In this document: positions 8,011 to 16,943 of the stretch, in pieces
How the letters are laid out: each line of letters starts with the position of its first letter
Position numbering within the stretch: the stretch's first letter is position 1
Origin: JACTMI01 sp964618415
GTDB lineage: Bacteria > Acidobacteriota > Thermoanaerobaculia > Multivoradales > JAGPDF01
Assembly: GCA_964618415.1 (NCBI GenBank)
Contig: CAZUAT010000040.1
Location: 1 to 32,421, forward strand
Direction: 5' to 3'
DNA length: 32,421 nucleotides
Program-made: the position numbers and the translations under genes
Notes under the pieces: generated by a model
Database searches by the model: none
What the model saw: only the letters and a program-made list of their open reading frames with translations
What the model was told of the DNA's origin: nothing

Positions 8011-9228
8011 GTGCGCCTTGCTAGACTCGCCGCCGTGCGAACCGTGCGAGCGGTGGGAGTCGGGTTGGCGGTGGCGGCCGCCATGGTCGTCTCCGCGGCG
8101 GCGCAGGAAACGGCGAGCGAATCACCGGATCCTGGCGGTGACGGCTCGCCGCCGATCCGCTCCTCGTCGTCGGCGCTCCTGCCCGAGGTCGACTTCTACT
8201 TCCCGGAGGGCGACCTCGACCTGCGCCTCAATCGCCTGATCAAGAACGCCTTCTTCGGCGGCCAGATCCGCTACAACTTCGTCAAGGGCGACATTCTCGC
8301 GCTGCTGCGCTACCGCTACTACGCGCTGCGCAAGGTCTGGCAGATCGGCGTCTTCGACGAGGTCAATTACGAGCGTCTCGAGAAGTTCTCGAACGACTTC
8401 GAGCGCGCCCGGGGTGGCCTGATCCAGGTCGAGATCCCGCAAGGCATCCACCGACGTGCGTACCTGCTCGGGGAAGTCGACAATCTGACCTCCAACAAGG
8501 AGGAGCAGGCCTTCTCGACCGACCGGACGAACACCTTCGTGCGGATCGGCTACCAGATCGGCACGCCAGACGACAGTCGCTCGAACGCCATCGTCGGCGA
8601 GTCGCGCTCGCGGGTGGAGCGCCTCTTCTCCGGCTACCGCAAGATCGGGCCGGACGGGTTCGGACTCACCGGCGCCCTGACTTGGAGTTTCGACGAGATC
8701 GGGGGCGACTTCGACTATCTGCGCGGGGAGCTCGAGGGTCTCAAGCGCCTCCAGGGGCGGAACGAGCGGTTTGCCATCGCCCGTGTTCACCTCGGCACCT
8801 TCTTTTCCGCCGACGAGGTTCGTCCGGAAGAGGAGGATCCGCGCGACCGCTATCCGATCCCCTTGCGGGAGTTCTTTCGCCTCGACGGACGCGAACGACT
8901 CAAGGGAGTCGACGAAGACCTCTACGGCACGGAGGAGATCCACGCCACGGTCGAATGGTTCCTGCCCTGGTTCACGGAGGCTGATCGCAAGGCCCTCAAA
9001 GGCTCCTGGGAGACCTGGTACTGGGTGCTCTACGCCGGCGTCGGCACAGTCGGCTACTCGAAGGACACGTACACCGAGTGGAGCGACTACATCCCGGACA
9101 TCGGCTTCGGGTTCGAGAGCGCCGTCCGGTTCGGACGGCACGTCTTCTTCGTCTCCGCAGTGGCAGCGCACGCGCTGGACGAGACCGGCGCGCTGCAGGC
9201 GAAGCTTTCGATCAAGTCGTCCCGCTGA
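8011..9228 (+). CDS. Omp85-like outer-membrane beta-barrel protein without POTRA domains
   Basis: This 405-residue exported protein has a signal peptide ending SAAAQ. The mature part alternates hydrophobic and polar residues as in beta-strands, is rich in Tyr, Phe and Trp, and has no recognisable POTRA repeat. The segment FFRLDGRERLKGVDEDLYGT resembles the loop-6 motif of the Omp85 superfamily (an LGG...RGY-type signature), followed by a strand ATVEWFLPWF. The size would fit a 16-strand barrel with little else. The family assignment is inference from this motif. GTG 8011 has GGAGG ten bases upstream; GTG 8035 is an alternative, seven bases after a TGCTAGACT -10-like sequence, and gives a tidier signal peptide. 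It follows the terminator, so it may have its own promoter. Confidence 0.7.
   Translation: MRLARLAAVRTVRAVGVGLAVAAAMVVSAAAQETASESPDPGGDGSPPIRSSSSALLPEVDFYFPEGDLDLRLNRLIKNAFFGGQIRYNFVKGDILALLRYRYYALRKVWQIGVFDEVNYERLEKFSNDFERARGGLIQVEIPQGIHRRAYLLGEVDNLTSNKEEQAFSTDRTNTFVRIGYQIGTPDDSRSNAIVGESRSRVERLFSGYRKIGPDGFGLTGALTWSFDEIGGDFDYLRGELEGLKRLQGRNERFAIARVHLGTFFSADEVRPEEEDPRDRYPIPLREFFRLDGRERLKGVDEDLYGTEEIHATVEWFLPWFTEADRKALKGSWETWYWVLYAGVGTVGYSKDTYTEWSDYIPDIGFGFESAVRFGRHVFFVSAVAAHALDETGALQAKLSIKSSR
8019..8027 (+). promoter_or_regulatory. Extended -10 element inside the 5' end of the barrel gene
   Basis: TGCTAGACT (extended -10, TAGACT 8022-8027) lies seven bases before GTG 8035. If used, it would yield a leaderless mRNA starting at that GTG and would make GTG 8011 non-functional. 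An identical nonamer occurs before tatA and at the start of the PASTA gene. No -35 was found. Confidence 0.35.
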
Positions 9229-9353
9229 CCGGCGGGGTGACCTGGTTCACAGCCGGCGGGCACGCCTCTTGCTCGCTCGATGCGATTGCATCGCGCCCGG
9301 CACGAGCCGGTGAGGCGGAAGGGTGCACGCCGCAGCGACATCGGGCTCGGGCG

Positions 9354-9359
9354 TATACT
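9354..9359 (+). promoter_or_regulatory. Putative -10 of the OmpA-domain gene
   Basis: TATACT is a near-perfect -10 placed 41 bases before the ATG at 9401, giving a leader of about 35 bases that contains the GGGAGGAG ribosome-binding site. No convincing -35 hexamer sits at the right distance. Confidence 0.4.
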
Positions 9360-9400
9360 GCGCACGATCTGTCACACACAATGCGAAAGAGGGAGGAGAT

Positions 9401-10771
9401 ATGAGAAAGCACGTGGCCTGTCTGCTGGCGCTCGTGGCCGCCAGTGTCGCCGGCCCCGGTCTGGCGCAAAGCCAGGACGGCCCGACGGCGACCGGCGAGA
9501 GCGGTCTGTTCACGCTGCTCAACGGCTGGACCCTGCCGCAAAGCGAGTGGTCCTTCGGGCTGTACTACAACAACTGGGATCGGCTGGTGGCGCCCGTGCC
9601 GGGCGTGCGTCCGGTAGCGCCGATCACCGATGACTGGGATTACGACTGGCACCGGATCTCGGCTGCGGTCGGCTGGGGAGCGACCGACCGGCTCGAGTTC
9701 TCCCTCATGCTGCCGTACGAGATTCTCCGGGCCGACGACAACAACCACATCGGCGTGGTCAACGGCCTCGGCTTCGCCAACGAGATCGATGCCTCCGGCC
9801 TCGGCAACGCCCGGGTGGGGGCCAAGTATCGATTCTGGGGCGACGAGGCGAGCGGCAAGGCGCTGGCCGGCAACCTGTTCGTCGAGCTCCCGACCGGTGA
9901 CGACGACGAAGGTGTGGTGACCGGCGACACCGGCTGGGGGCTGGGCCTCAACTGGTCGCCCTCGGACAACTGGGTGGCGCGGGTCGGCTATCGCGATCCC
10001 GGCGACCGGGACGGCTTTGACGTTCCGGAAGAGATCGAGGCCGGAATCGGCCACGTCGCGCGGCTCAACGAGAACTTCGACTGGATCACGGAGCTCGCGG
10101 CGACGATCTACCAGGGCGGCGACTCGAGCCCGGATGACGCGATCGACCTGACCTCGGGCGGACGCTACTGGCTGGGCGAGAGCCGCAACTGGGCGGTCAA
10201 CTTCGGCCTGCGCGTCGAACTCAATCAGCTCTCGGACACCGACGACCACTGCCCGATTGGCGGCCTGGCGGGCCTGAGCTTCTTCCCCCGCCGGCTGTTT
10301 GCGGCGCCGGCACCCGAGCCGGTGGCGGCTCCGGTCGTCCCGGTGGCTCCGCCGCCCGTCGCGGCTCCGGAACCGGAGCCGGAACCGGAACCGACGCCGG
10401 TTGTGCCTCCGCCGCCCGCTCCGCCGCGCGAGATCGAGGAGGTCTGCCTCTTCGACTCCGGCAGCGCGCGCGTCGACAACCGCTGCCGCGCCGTGCTCGA
10501 CGAGGTCGCGCTGCGGCTCAAGGAGGACCCGGCTGCGACGGCCCGCATCATCGGCCACGCCGACGGTCAGGGCGGCTCTGCGGTCAATGACCGCCTCGCC
10601 CTGCAGCGCGCCGAGGCGGCCCGCAAGGTGCTGGTCGACCGGCACGGCATCGACCCGACGCGAATCTCGGTCGAGAGCCGTGGCAGTTCCGAGCCGGTGG
10701 GCGACAACGCGAGCGCCGATGGGCGCACCGCGAACCGTCGCGCCGTCATCATCGTCCGGCTCGCCGGCTGA
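9401..10771 (+). CDS. OmpA-family outer-membrane protein (barrel plus peptidoglycan-binding domain)
   Basis: This 456-residue protein has a signal peptide (MRKHVACLLALVAASVAGPG, cleaved after LAQ) and a large N-terminal beta-strand-rich region (about 30-295). A Pro/Glu/Ala-rich linker (about 302-344, with an EPEPEPEPEPTP run) leads to a C-terminal OmpA domain (about 348-456). The OmpA domain is recognised by IIGHADGQGG, NDRLALQRAEAARKVL and ANRRAVIIV, which include the residues that grip diaminopimelate in peptidoglycan. A Cys pair frames the domain start (VCLFDSGSARVDNRC). The barrel tethers the outer membrane to the wall. ATG 9401 is chosen for the GGAGGAG six bases upstream; upstream in-frame residues are not signal-like. 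It is flanked by terminators on both sides, so it is probably its own unit. Confidence 0.9.
   Translation: MRKHVACLLALVAASVAGPGLAQSQDGPTATGESGLFTLLNGWTLPQSEWSFGLYYNNWDRLVAPVPGVRPVAPITDDWDYDWHRISAAVGWGATDRLEFSLMLPYEILRADDNNHIGVVNGLGFANEIDASGLGNARVGAKYRFWGDEASGKALAGNLFVELPTGDDDEGVVTGDTGWGLGLNWSPSDNWVARVGYRDPGDRDGFDVPEEIEAGIGHVARLNENFDWITELAATIYQGGDSSPDDAIDLTSGGRYWLGESRNWAVNFGLRVELNQLSDTDDHCPIGGLAGLSFFPRRLFAAPAPEPVAAPVVPVAPPPVAAPEPEPEPEPTPVVPPPPAPPREIEEVCLFDSGSARVDNRCRAVLDEVALRLKEDPAATARIIGHADGQGGSAVNDRLALQRAEAARKVLVDRHGIDPTRISVESRGSSEPVGDNASADGRTANRRAVIIVRLAG
10369..10395 (+). repeat. Short tandem GAACCG/GAGCCG-type repeat in the OmpA linker
   Basis: The linker of the OmpA-domain gene is written as near-identical six-base units (GAACCG, GAGCCG) that encode Glu-Pro pairs. 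Such runs can change length by slippage; the peptide keeps an extended rod shape as in TonB. Confidence 0.6.
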
Positions 10772-10798
10772 GCACGGCTCGACCCGTGGACGGTCCGG

Positions 10799-10835
10799 GG
10801 CCCTGCGAGCGTGTCGCTCGCAGGGCCTTTTTCTT
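10799..10835 (+). terminator. Strong intrinsic terminator after the OmpA-domain gene
   Basis: A perfect 13-bp stem (GGCCCTGCGAGCG at 10799-10811, complement at 10815-10827) with a TGT loop is followed by TTTTTCTT. It ends the plus-strand unit just before the convergent ftsX stop. The minus-strand side lacks a T-run, so it is mainly a one-way terminator. Confidence 0.9.
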
Positions 10836-10846
10836 GGGATCCGACG

Positions 10847-11748
10847 TCAGGCGCGTTCGCCGGCCAGGTCTTCGCGCCCCAGGGAAACGATCGCGCCGAC
10901 CAGTCCGGCGAGGGCGCCGAGGCCCAGCAGGGCGCCGATCTCGAGCGCGGACAGGAAGCGCCCGGTCAACGCTGCGGTGACCAGCGACGGGCCGCCGCGC
11001 ACCGCCAGGTGCACCGCGGTGAGCCCGCCGAGTGCTACGAGTGCGCCGAGGAGGCCCTGGAACATCCCCTCGAGGTAGAACGGGCCGCGGATGTAGAACT
11101 CGGTCGCTCCGACCAGGCGCATGACGGCAATCTCGTCACGGTAGAGGTACGAAGTGAGCCGGACGACCGATGCGATCGTGAAGACCGAGGCGCCGATCAG
11201 CACCGCCGTCAACAGCAGACCAAGCGCGCGCACGACGGCGAGCACGGTCTGCACCTGGCGGATCCAGTCGCGGTCGTCGTCGGCCAGTTCGACGCCGGGG
11301 AGGCTGCCGAGTTCGCGTGCCCAGGTTCGTAGTGCGGCCTCCTCCGAGTCCTGGATCGGCCGCAGATGCGCTTCCAGCGACGCGGGCAGAGCGGCGTGAG
11401 AACCCTCCGCCACCAACGGGGCGAGGCTCGGGAAGGAGCGCGCGAACCGCTGCTCGGCCTCTGCACTCGACACAGTCGTGACGCTGGTCACCCAGGGCGC
11501 CGCGCGCAGCTTGGCCGCGATCGTTTCGGTGGCGCCCGGATCGAGGTCCGGGACCAGGTAGACAACGAAGCGGGCCTCGTCCTGCCAGCCCCGGATCGTC
11601 GTCTCGAGATTACGGCTGACGAGGTAGAAGACACCGGCCAGGAAGAGCGACACGCCGATGGTCAGGGCTGCGAGCAGCGACACGCGTAGACTGCGGGCGA
11701 GGCCCACCAGGGCCTCGCGGGCGAAGTCGCGCAGTGCCTGAAAAAGGG

Positions 11749-11752
<4 letters not shown>
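10847..11752 (-). CDS. ftsX: Cell division protein FtsX
   Basis: This 301-residue permease-like partner of FtsE has a cytosolic N-terminus and a first transmembrane helix near 22-45. A periplasmic loop follows (about 50-165, VVYLVPDLDPGA..., the FtsX extracellular domain that contacts hydrolase activators). Three further helices lie near 170-200, 220-245 and 265-290, with EIAVMRLVGATEFYIRGPF between them as in the family. FtsEX converts ATP hydrolysis into activation of septal peptidoglycan hydrolases. Its GTG start overlaps the ftsE stop as GTGA, giving translational coupling. The activator (EnvC or another peptidase) is not encoded next to it, unlike the ftsE-ftsX-peptidase layout of many bacteria. 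Confidence 0.93.
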
Positions 11753-12501
<749 letters not shown>

Positions 12502-12519
12502 CGCGGGAACGCGGAGGCG

Positions 12520-12559
12520 ACTCTATCCCACGCTGCCCGGACAGCTCGGGGCGTAGGAT
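12520..12559. promoter_or_regulatory. Divergent ftsE/pgeF promoter region
   Basis: Two -10-like hexamers face away from each other: TAGAGT on the minus strand (12525-12520) for ftsE and TAGGAT on the plus strand (12554-12559), eight bases before the pgeF ATG. Neither has a clear -35, so these are tentative. Confidence 0.3.
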
Positions 12560-12567
12560 CTCGTCCG

Positions 12568-13287
12568 ATGAGCAGGCTGGAACGCGTGCGCCCAGCGCCC
12601 CGTCGCCGTGGTGATGTGCCGGTATGGAAGTTTGCCGGCGCAGGCGCGCGCGTGCAGTTTCTCGGCCGCGGGGCGCCGGCCCGGGAGAGTCCAGCGTTGT
12701 CCGATTGGCTGCCCGACGGCAGCCAGCCGGCGTGGCTCGAGCAGGTGCACTCGACGCGGGTGGTCGTTGCGGCAGCCGGCTGCGCAGGTGCTGCCGACGG
12801 TCTGCGCGTCGAGCAGCCCGACCTCGTGGCCGTGGTGGCGACCGCCGACTGCGTCCCGGTCGTCATCGGCGGCGGGGGAACCGTGCTGGCCGTGCACGCG
12901 GGGTGGCGCGGCCTCGCGGGTGGGATCGTCGGTGCAGCCGCGACGACACTCGCTCGGCCCGGCGAGGCCGTGGCCTGGATCGGCCCGGCGATCGGTCCCT
13001 GCTGCTACGAAGTGGGAGACGAGGTCGCAGCCGCTGTGGTGGCCGCCGCGGACGGCGCCGTCGAGCATCGCGGCCCTCGAGGCCGGCCGCATCTCGACCT
13101 CGCCGGAGCGGCCGCGCATCAGCTGCTCGCGGCGGGAGTCGGCCGAGTCGTGACGCTGGAGCACTGCACCCGTTGCCGGGCGGAGTGGTTGTGGAGTTAT
13201 CGCGCCGAGGGGACCTCGGCGGGTCGCAACCTGGCTCTTGCATGGCTCGACGGCGATTCCGCCGCCGAGTCGATCAAGGCGCGGTGA
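12568..13287 (+). CDS. pgeF: Multicopper-oxidase-like/purine nucleoside phosphorylase (YfiH/PgeF, laccase-domain family)
   Basis: This 239-residue protein of the YfiH/DUF152 family is known as a zinc-dependent purine nucleoside processing enzyme, also linked to peptidoglycan editing (removal of wrongly incorporated serine). The family signatures are WLEQVHSTRVV (H61), TADCVPVV (C95), LAVHAGWRGLAGG (H110) and GPAIGPCCYEVG. The three metal ligands H61, C95 and H110 are in place. ATG 12568 gives a normal N-terminus; the frame is open much further upstream, but that part is antisense to ftsE. A -10-like TAGGAT eight bases upstream could make the message leaderless, and the same bases are the only weak Shine-Dalgarno candidate. 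The gene ends inside the 3' end of the opposing beta-helix gene. Confidence 0.9.
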   Translation: MSRLERVRPAPRRRGDVPVWKFAGAGARVQFLGRGAPARESPALSDWLPDGSQPAWLEQVHSTRVVVAAAGCAGAADGLRVEQPDLVAVVATADCVPVVIGGGGTVLAVHAGWRGLAGGIVGAAATTLARPGEAVAWIGPAIGPCCYEVGDEVAAAVVAAADGAVEHRGPRGRPHLDLAGAAAHQLLAAGVGRVVTLEHCTRCRAEWLWSYRAEGTSAGRNLALAWLDGDSAAESIKAR

Positions 13288-15454
13288 TCGACCAGGCCGA
13301 CGTGTTGCCGGACTCGAAGCCGTCGGCGAAGATGCGGGGACAGCTTCCGATCCATACGGTCGCCTCGTCGCGTGAGCCGCCTTCGATGGCGATGGCGAGG
13401 CGCCTGTAGGTCGTCGTGCCCGCAGGCGTGACGGTGGTGTTGCCCGAAGCCGCGGCGCCGCCGACGTTCTGATCGATGATCGCGTCGAGGACCGAGCCGG
13501 CCGATTGCGTCCAGGCGAGAGTCGTCGCCGCGGGCGGACACTTCGAGTCGACCCAGAGCTGCGTCACGGGCGTCGCGGCGCCGCTGATCGGGGCGCTGTC
13601 GTCGCCGCCCGCCCCTCCCGCCACGTCGAGCACGTGCGGGCCCGACCCGGTTGCCAGTCGCCCGTTCTTCGGATTGTTCGACAGTGCGACGCCGTCGAGC
13701 GTCGCGGCGCTGCCCGACCAGCCCCAGGCCAGCCAGTTCTCCGCCGGGATGAGTGACGTCGCCGAGTAGCGGCGCGGGGGCATGGCGAGCAGTTTGCCGT
13801 CTGCCGGCGATGTCGACGTCGCCGTGCGGTAGCGGACGTTGGTCTCCTGGGGCGGATCGGAGTTGACCACGTACAGATCCGGAGACAGGCAGTCGGACGA
13901 GTTGCCCGAGAACAGGACGTCGTTCATCAGCACCGTCGAGTTGGTCCGGATGGAGCCTCCCCCGCCCTGCGGGCAAAGCGGCGTCGCGCCGGCGGCGCGG
14001 CTGCGGGCCACCAGCACGTCGTCCAGCGTCGCGTGCGCAGCCTGCAGCACGAACGCCCCGCCGTAGACGTAGTCCGGCGTCGCCAGCTTGCCGACCGAAC
14101 AGTCGAGCAGGGTCGAGTTCTCGATCTGGACCTGCGCACACCGGTTGACCGCCGCGCTGGTGCAGTCGGCCGTCGATGCGCTCGAGTCTCCGGACGCCAC
14201 CAGGCAGCCGCCGACCTGCGCGTCGTGCGCGCCCGCCGAATCGCCTTCCACCAGGGATCGTTCGAGGTGGAGGGTACCGGCCGGATAGTCGCGCGTCTGA
14301 TTGTTCGCGCAGCCCGGGGCGCTCGCTGGTCCGGACATGACCAGAATCGAACCGCCCTGCGGCGGCGCGGCGCCGGTCGACGTGGCGCGATTGCCGCGCA
14401 AGATCGAGTCGATGACCACGATGCGGCCGCGGTACGACTCGAGAGCGCCACCCCAGTCCGCGAAGTTGTCCTCGAGCACCGACTGGTAGAGGCGCAGCCG
14501 GGCGCAGTCCTCGACGTGGATCGCACCCGCCTCGGTGCGCGCAGGCGCGTTCGACCCATCGGCGCGGTTACCGAAGAAGCGGCTGCGGACGACGAGGACG
14601 TCGGCGGCCCAGGTGCTGCAGAAGGGCGCGTTGCAGGCGAAGTGGCCAAAGGCGTAGATCGCGCCGCCGACGTAGCCGGCAGTGTTGTTCTCGAACAGGC
14701 TGTCCGCGATCCGCGCCGATGAGTTGCGCACCAGAATGGCGCCGCCCGCCCCGTTGCCGCTCGTACAGTTCGACAGATCGCCGGTTTCGCAGTTGTTGCG
14801 GAAGACGGTGTTGTGGACCCAGAGCTCGCTCGGTTGATTGTTGGGCGCCGCGCTGCCGCGCTGGGCGAAGATGGCGGCGCCGTCCGTCGTCGTGCGGTTG
14901 TTCTCGAACAGCGAGTCCAGCACGACTGCGCGGGCGCTGCCGTAGAGCCCCAGGCCGCCGCCGCCGTTGCCGCCGGCTGCCCGGTTGCCGGTGAACTCGC
15001 AATCCACGAAGGTGGCGCGTGCGTTGCGCAGCGACACTCCGCCCGCGAAGTCCGCTGCGGTCGTGCGGCCATTGACGAAGCGCAGGCCTTCGAAGGTGAC
15101 CCAGCGGCTGGCGGCGAGGTCGCGGATCGACACGATGACGCGAGCGTTCTCGCCAGTCAGCACGACCTGACCCGGGACGCGCGCGCGCACGGTGAACGAT
15201 CGGTTCGCGTTGGTGCCGAGGCGAAAGCCGAGGTTGTTGGCAGGCGACGGGTAGGTGCCCGGCGCGATATCGATCGTGCCGCCGTTGGGGACAGTCTGGA
15301 ACGCGTTTGCCAGATCCGAGTTCTCTTCCGGCACGCAGAGGACGCCGGGCTCCGCGCAGTCCACGGCGAGAGCCGGTGTTGCGGCCATTGCCAGAGCGAG
15401 GATCAGCGTCGGCCGGAGGCTGCGCGGCGTGAATATCAATCGGTTCGACGACAT
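13274..15454 (-). CDS. Secreted right-handed beta-helix repeat protein with FADGFESG C-terminus
   Basis: This 726-residue protein begins with a signal peptide cleaved after ATPALA (about residue 30). The N-terminal segment (SDLANAFQTVPNGGTIDIAP) is a typical entry to a pectate-lyase-like parallel beta-helix. Many degenerate repeats follow, for example SLFENNRTTTDGAAIFAQRG, SLFENNTAGYVGGAIYAFG and SILRGNRATSTG. These are FxNN/GGAI-type turns as in polymorphic outer-membrane and adhesin-like proteins. Many Cys residues imply disulphides. The C-terminus ends with CPRIFADGFESGNTSAW, a short tail I recall from many secreted proteins of related bacteria. ATG 15454 is preceded by GGAGGATCC. It starts 17 bases after rlmN and overlaps pgeF by 14 bases tail to tail. 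Binding target unknown; adhesion or polysaccharide contact is a guess. Confidence 0.88.
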   Translation of the reverse strand: MSSNRLIFTPRSLRPTLILALAMAATPALAVDCAEPGVLCVPEENSDLANAFQTVPNGGTIDIAPGTYPSPANNLGFRLGTNANRSFTVRARVPGQVVLTGENARVIVSIRDLAASRWVTFEGLRFVNGRTTAADFAGGVSLRNARATFVDCEFTGNRAAGGNGGGGLGLYGSARAVVLDSLFENNRTTTDGAAIFAQRGSAAPNNQPSELWVHNTVFRNNCETGDLSNCTSGNGAGGAILVRNSSARIADSLFENNTAGYVGGAIYAFGHFACNAPFCSTWAADVLVVRSRFFGNRADGSNAPARTEAGAIHVEDCARLRLYQSVLEDNFADWGGALESYRGRIVVIDSILRGNRATSTGAAPPQGGSILVMSGPASAPGCANNQTRDYPAGTLHLERSLVEGDSAGAHDAQVGGCLVASGDSSASTADCTSAAVNRCAQVQIENSTLLDCSVGKLATPDYVYGGAFVLQAAHATLDDVLVARSRAAGATPLCPQGGGGSIRTNSTVLMNDVLFSGNSSDCLSPDLYVVNSDPPQETNVRYRTATSTSPADGKLLAMPPRRYSATSLIPAENWLAWGWSGSAATLDGVALSNNPKNGRLATGSGPHVLDVAGGAGGDDSAPISGAATPVTQLWVDSKCPPAATTLAWTQSAGSVLDAIIDQNVGGAAASGNTTVTPAGTTTYRRLAIAIEGGSRDEATVWIGSCPRIFADGFESGNTSAWSITAP

Positions 15455-15471
15455 CGGATCCTCCAGCCAGC

Positions 15472-16566
15472 TCAACGCGTCGCGGTCGGCAGGTCGCGGC
15501 CACGGGCACGCGGGCCGCGCGGTGCGCGGTCAGCCGCACGCAGCTGGCCGCAGGCGGCGGCCACGTCATGGCCTCGCTGACGGCGAACGGTGACGGTGGC
15601 GCCGCGTCGCTCCAGACGCGCCTGAAAGGCGGCGACCCGGTGGCGATCCGGCCGCTGCATCCAGGCCGGCAGCACCGGGTCGGGGTTGAACGGGATCAGG
15701 TTGAACTTCACCGGCACGCGGGCCAGCAGACGGACGAGAGCATCGGCGTCGGCCGGCTCGTCGTTGAACCCGGCGAGCAGCAGATACTCGATGGTGATCC
15801 TGCGCCGCGGCTCGAGCGGGTAGCGCTCGAGGGCGGCGACGAGGTCGCGCAGCGGATAGCTGCGATTGATCGGCATGATGCGCGTGCGCCGCTCGTCGTC
15901 GGGGGCGTGCAGCGAGAGCGCCAGATTCGGACGGCGTGGCCAACTGGCCAGGGCGTCGATTCCTGGCACGACGCCGGCGGTCGACACCGTGATCCGGCGC
16001 AGCGGCAGCCGCAGCGCGAGCAGGTCCAGTGCCGGCGCGAGCGCGTCGAGGTTGAGCAGCGGCTCGCCCATACCCATGAAGACCAGGTTGAACGTCTCGG
16101 GCAGCGCTGCGACCTGTTCGAGTCGGCGCACCTGGCCGACGATCTCGCCCGCCGTGAGGTTGCGACCGGCGCCCCAGAAGCCGGTGACGCAGAACGCGCA
16201 GGCCAGTCCGCAGCCCGCCTGGCTCGAGATGCAGAGGGTCCGTCGGCGGCCGTCGGGTATGTCGACGGTTTCGATGGTCGCCCCGTCGACGAGCCGCAGC
16301 AGGTACTTGACGGTGCCGTCGTCGGATGCGCGCTGCTCGGTGACGACGGGCACGGCAAGCCGGAACTCCTGCGCGAGTCGCTGCCGCAGGGGAGCCGGTA
16401 GATCGGTCATCTCCGCGAAGTCCAGCACCCGGCGGCGGTGGAGTGCCTCGAAGATCTGGCGGGTCCGGAAGGAGCGGTCAACCACCTCGGACAGGCGTTC
16501 CTCGAGGTGGGCCAGCGGGAGGCCGAGCAGATCGGGGCGGAGATCCGCCGCCGGGGTGGCGGTCAC
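15472..16566 (-). CDS. rlmN: Dual-specificity 23S rRNA/tRNA adenine-C2 methyltransferase RlmN
   Basis: This 364-residue radical SAM enzyme methylates C2 of A2503 in 23S rRNA and A37 in some tRNAs. The [4Fe-4S] motif is C119-x3-C123-x2-C126 (AGCGLACAFCVTGF). The two catalytic cysteines are C112 (RTLCISSQAG) and C339 (HDVAAACGQL), as expected for RlmN. MGMGEPLLN and NLALSLHAPDD are family blocks. The GTG start overlaps the stop of the upstream small gene (GTGA), so translation is coupled. A 20-residue Arg/Ala/Pro tail extends the C-terminus beyond the normal end. Confidence 0.94.
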   Translation of the reverse strand: MTATPAADLRPDLLGLPLAHLEERLSEVVDRSFRTRQIFEALHRRRVLDFAEMTDLPAPLRQRLAQEFRLAVPVVTEQRASDDGTVKYLLRLVDGATIETVDIPDGRRRTLCISSQAGCGLACAFCVTGFWGAGRNLTAGEIVGQVRRLEQVAALPETFNLVFMGMGEPLLNLDALAPALDLLALRLPLRRITVSTAGVVPGIDALASWPRRPNLALSLHAPDDERRTRIMPINRSYPLRDLVAALERYPLEPRRRITIEYLLLAGFNDEPADADALVRLLARVPVKFNLIPFNPDPVLPAWMQRPDRHRVAAFQARLERRGATVTVRRQRGHDVAAACGQLRAADRAPRGPRARGRDLPTATR

Positions 16567-16943
16567 GCCGGTCGCCGTGCCGGGCGCTTGCGGGTCGGGT
16601 CGATGCCGATCGAGCGCAGGAACCGCAGATCTTCGGCGTCCATCCGGAAGGCTGGCGCCTCTCCGCCCGCCGCCCGCGCGGCAGCGGGGCGCCGGGCCGG
16701 GGTTGCCCGGCGGCTGGGGGGAGCCGGGATCGGGTCGCCCTCTCCCGGCACGTCACGCCGGCAGCCAAGCTGGAGCTCCAGCAGCCAGCCGGCCCGGTGC
16801 AGCCGCCGCAGGCAGGCCTGGACCTCACGCGAATCTGAGATCGCCTCCAGGAGGGCGCGCTCGACGTCGGCGAGGAGCGATCTCCGGCGGGCTTCGGCTT
16901 GTGCTTTGGCGTCCACGGCAGTCGGTTCCGAGTTCGGCTGCAT
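16563..16943 (-). CDS. Small hypothetical protein coupled to rlmN
   Basis: This 126-residue protein has no signal peptide, no transmembrane helix and no recognised family. Two blocks look folded: an N-terminal helical, charged segment (RRRSLLADVERALLEAISD, then CLRRLHRAGWLLELQL) and a C-terminal block DAEDLRFLRSIGIDPTRK. They are joined by a Pro/Ala/Arg-rich linker. Its stop overlaps the rlmN start, so both are translated together. A good promoter places its -10 over the ATG at 16943, so translation may instead begin at GTG 16916 (117 residues). A role linked to rRNA or tRNA modification is only suggested by position. Confidence 0.7.
   Translation of the reverse strand: MQPNSEPTAVDAKAQAEARRRSLLADVERALLEAISDSREVQACLRRLHRAGWLLELQLGCRRDVPGEGDPIPAPPSRRATPARRPAAARAAGGEAPAFRMDAEDLRFLRSIGIDPTRKRPARRPA

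Noticed and set aside
9278..9293. CGATGC-GATT-GCATCG hairpin between the barrel gene and the OmpA-domain gene as a terminator
   Set aside because: No T-run follows; it may be structural but cannot be called a terminator.
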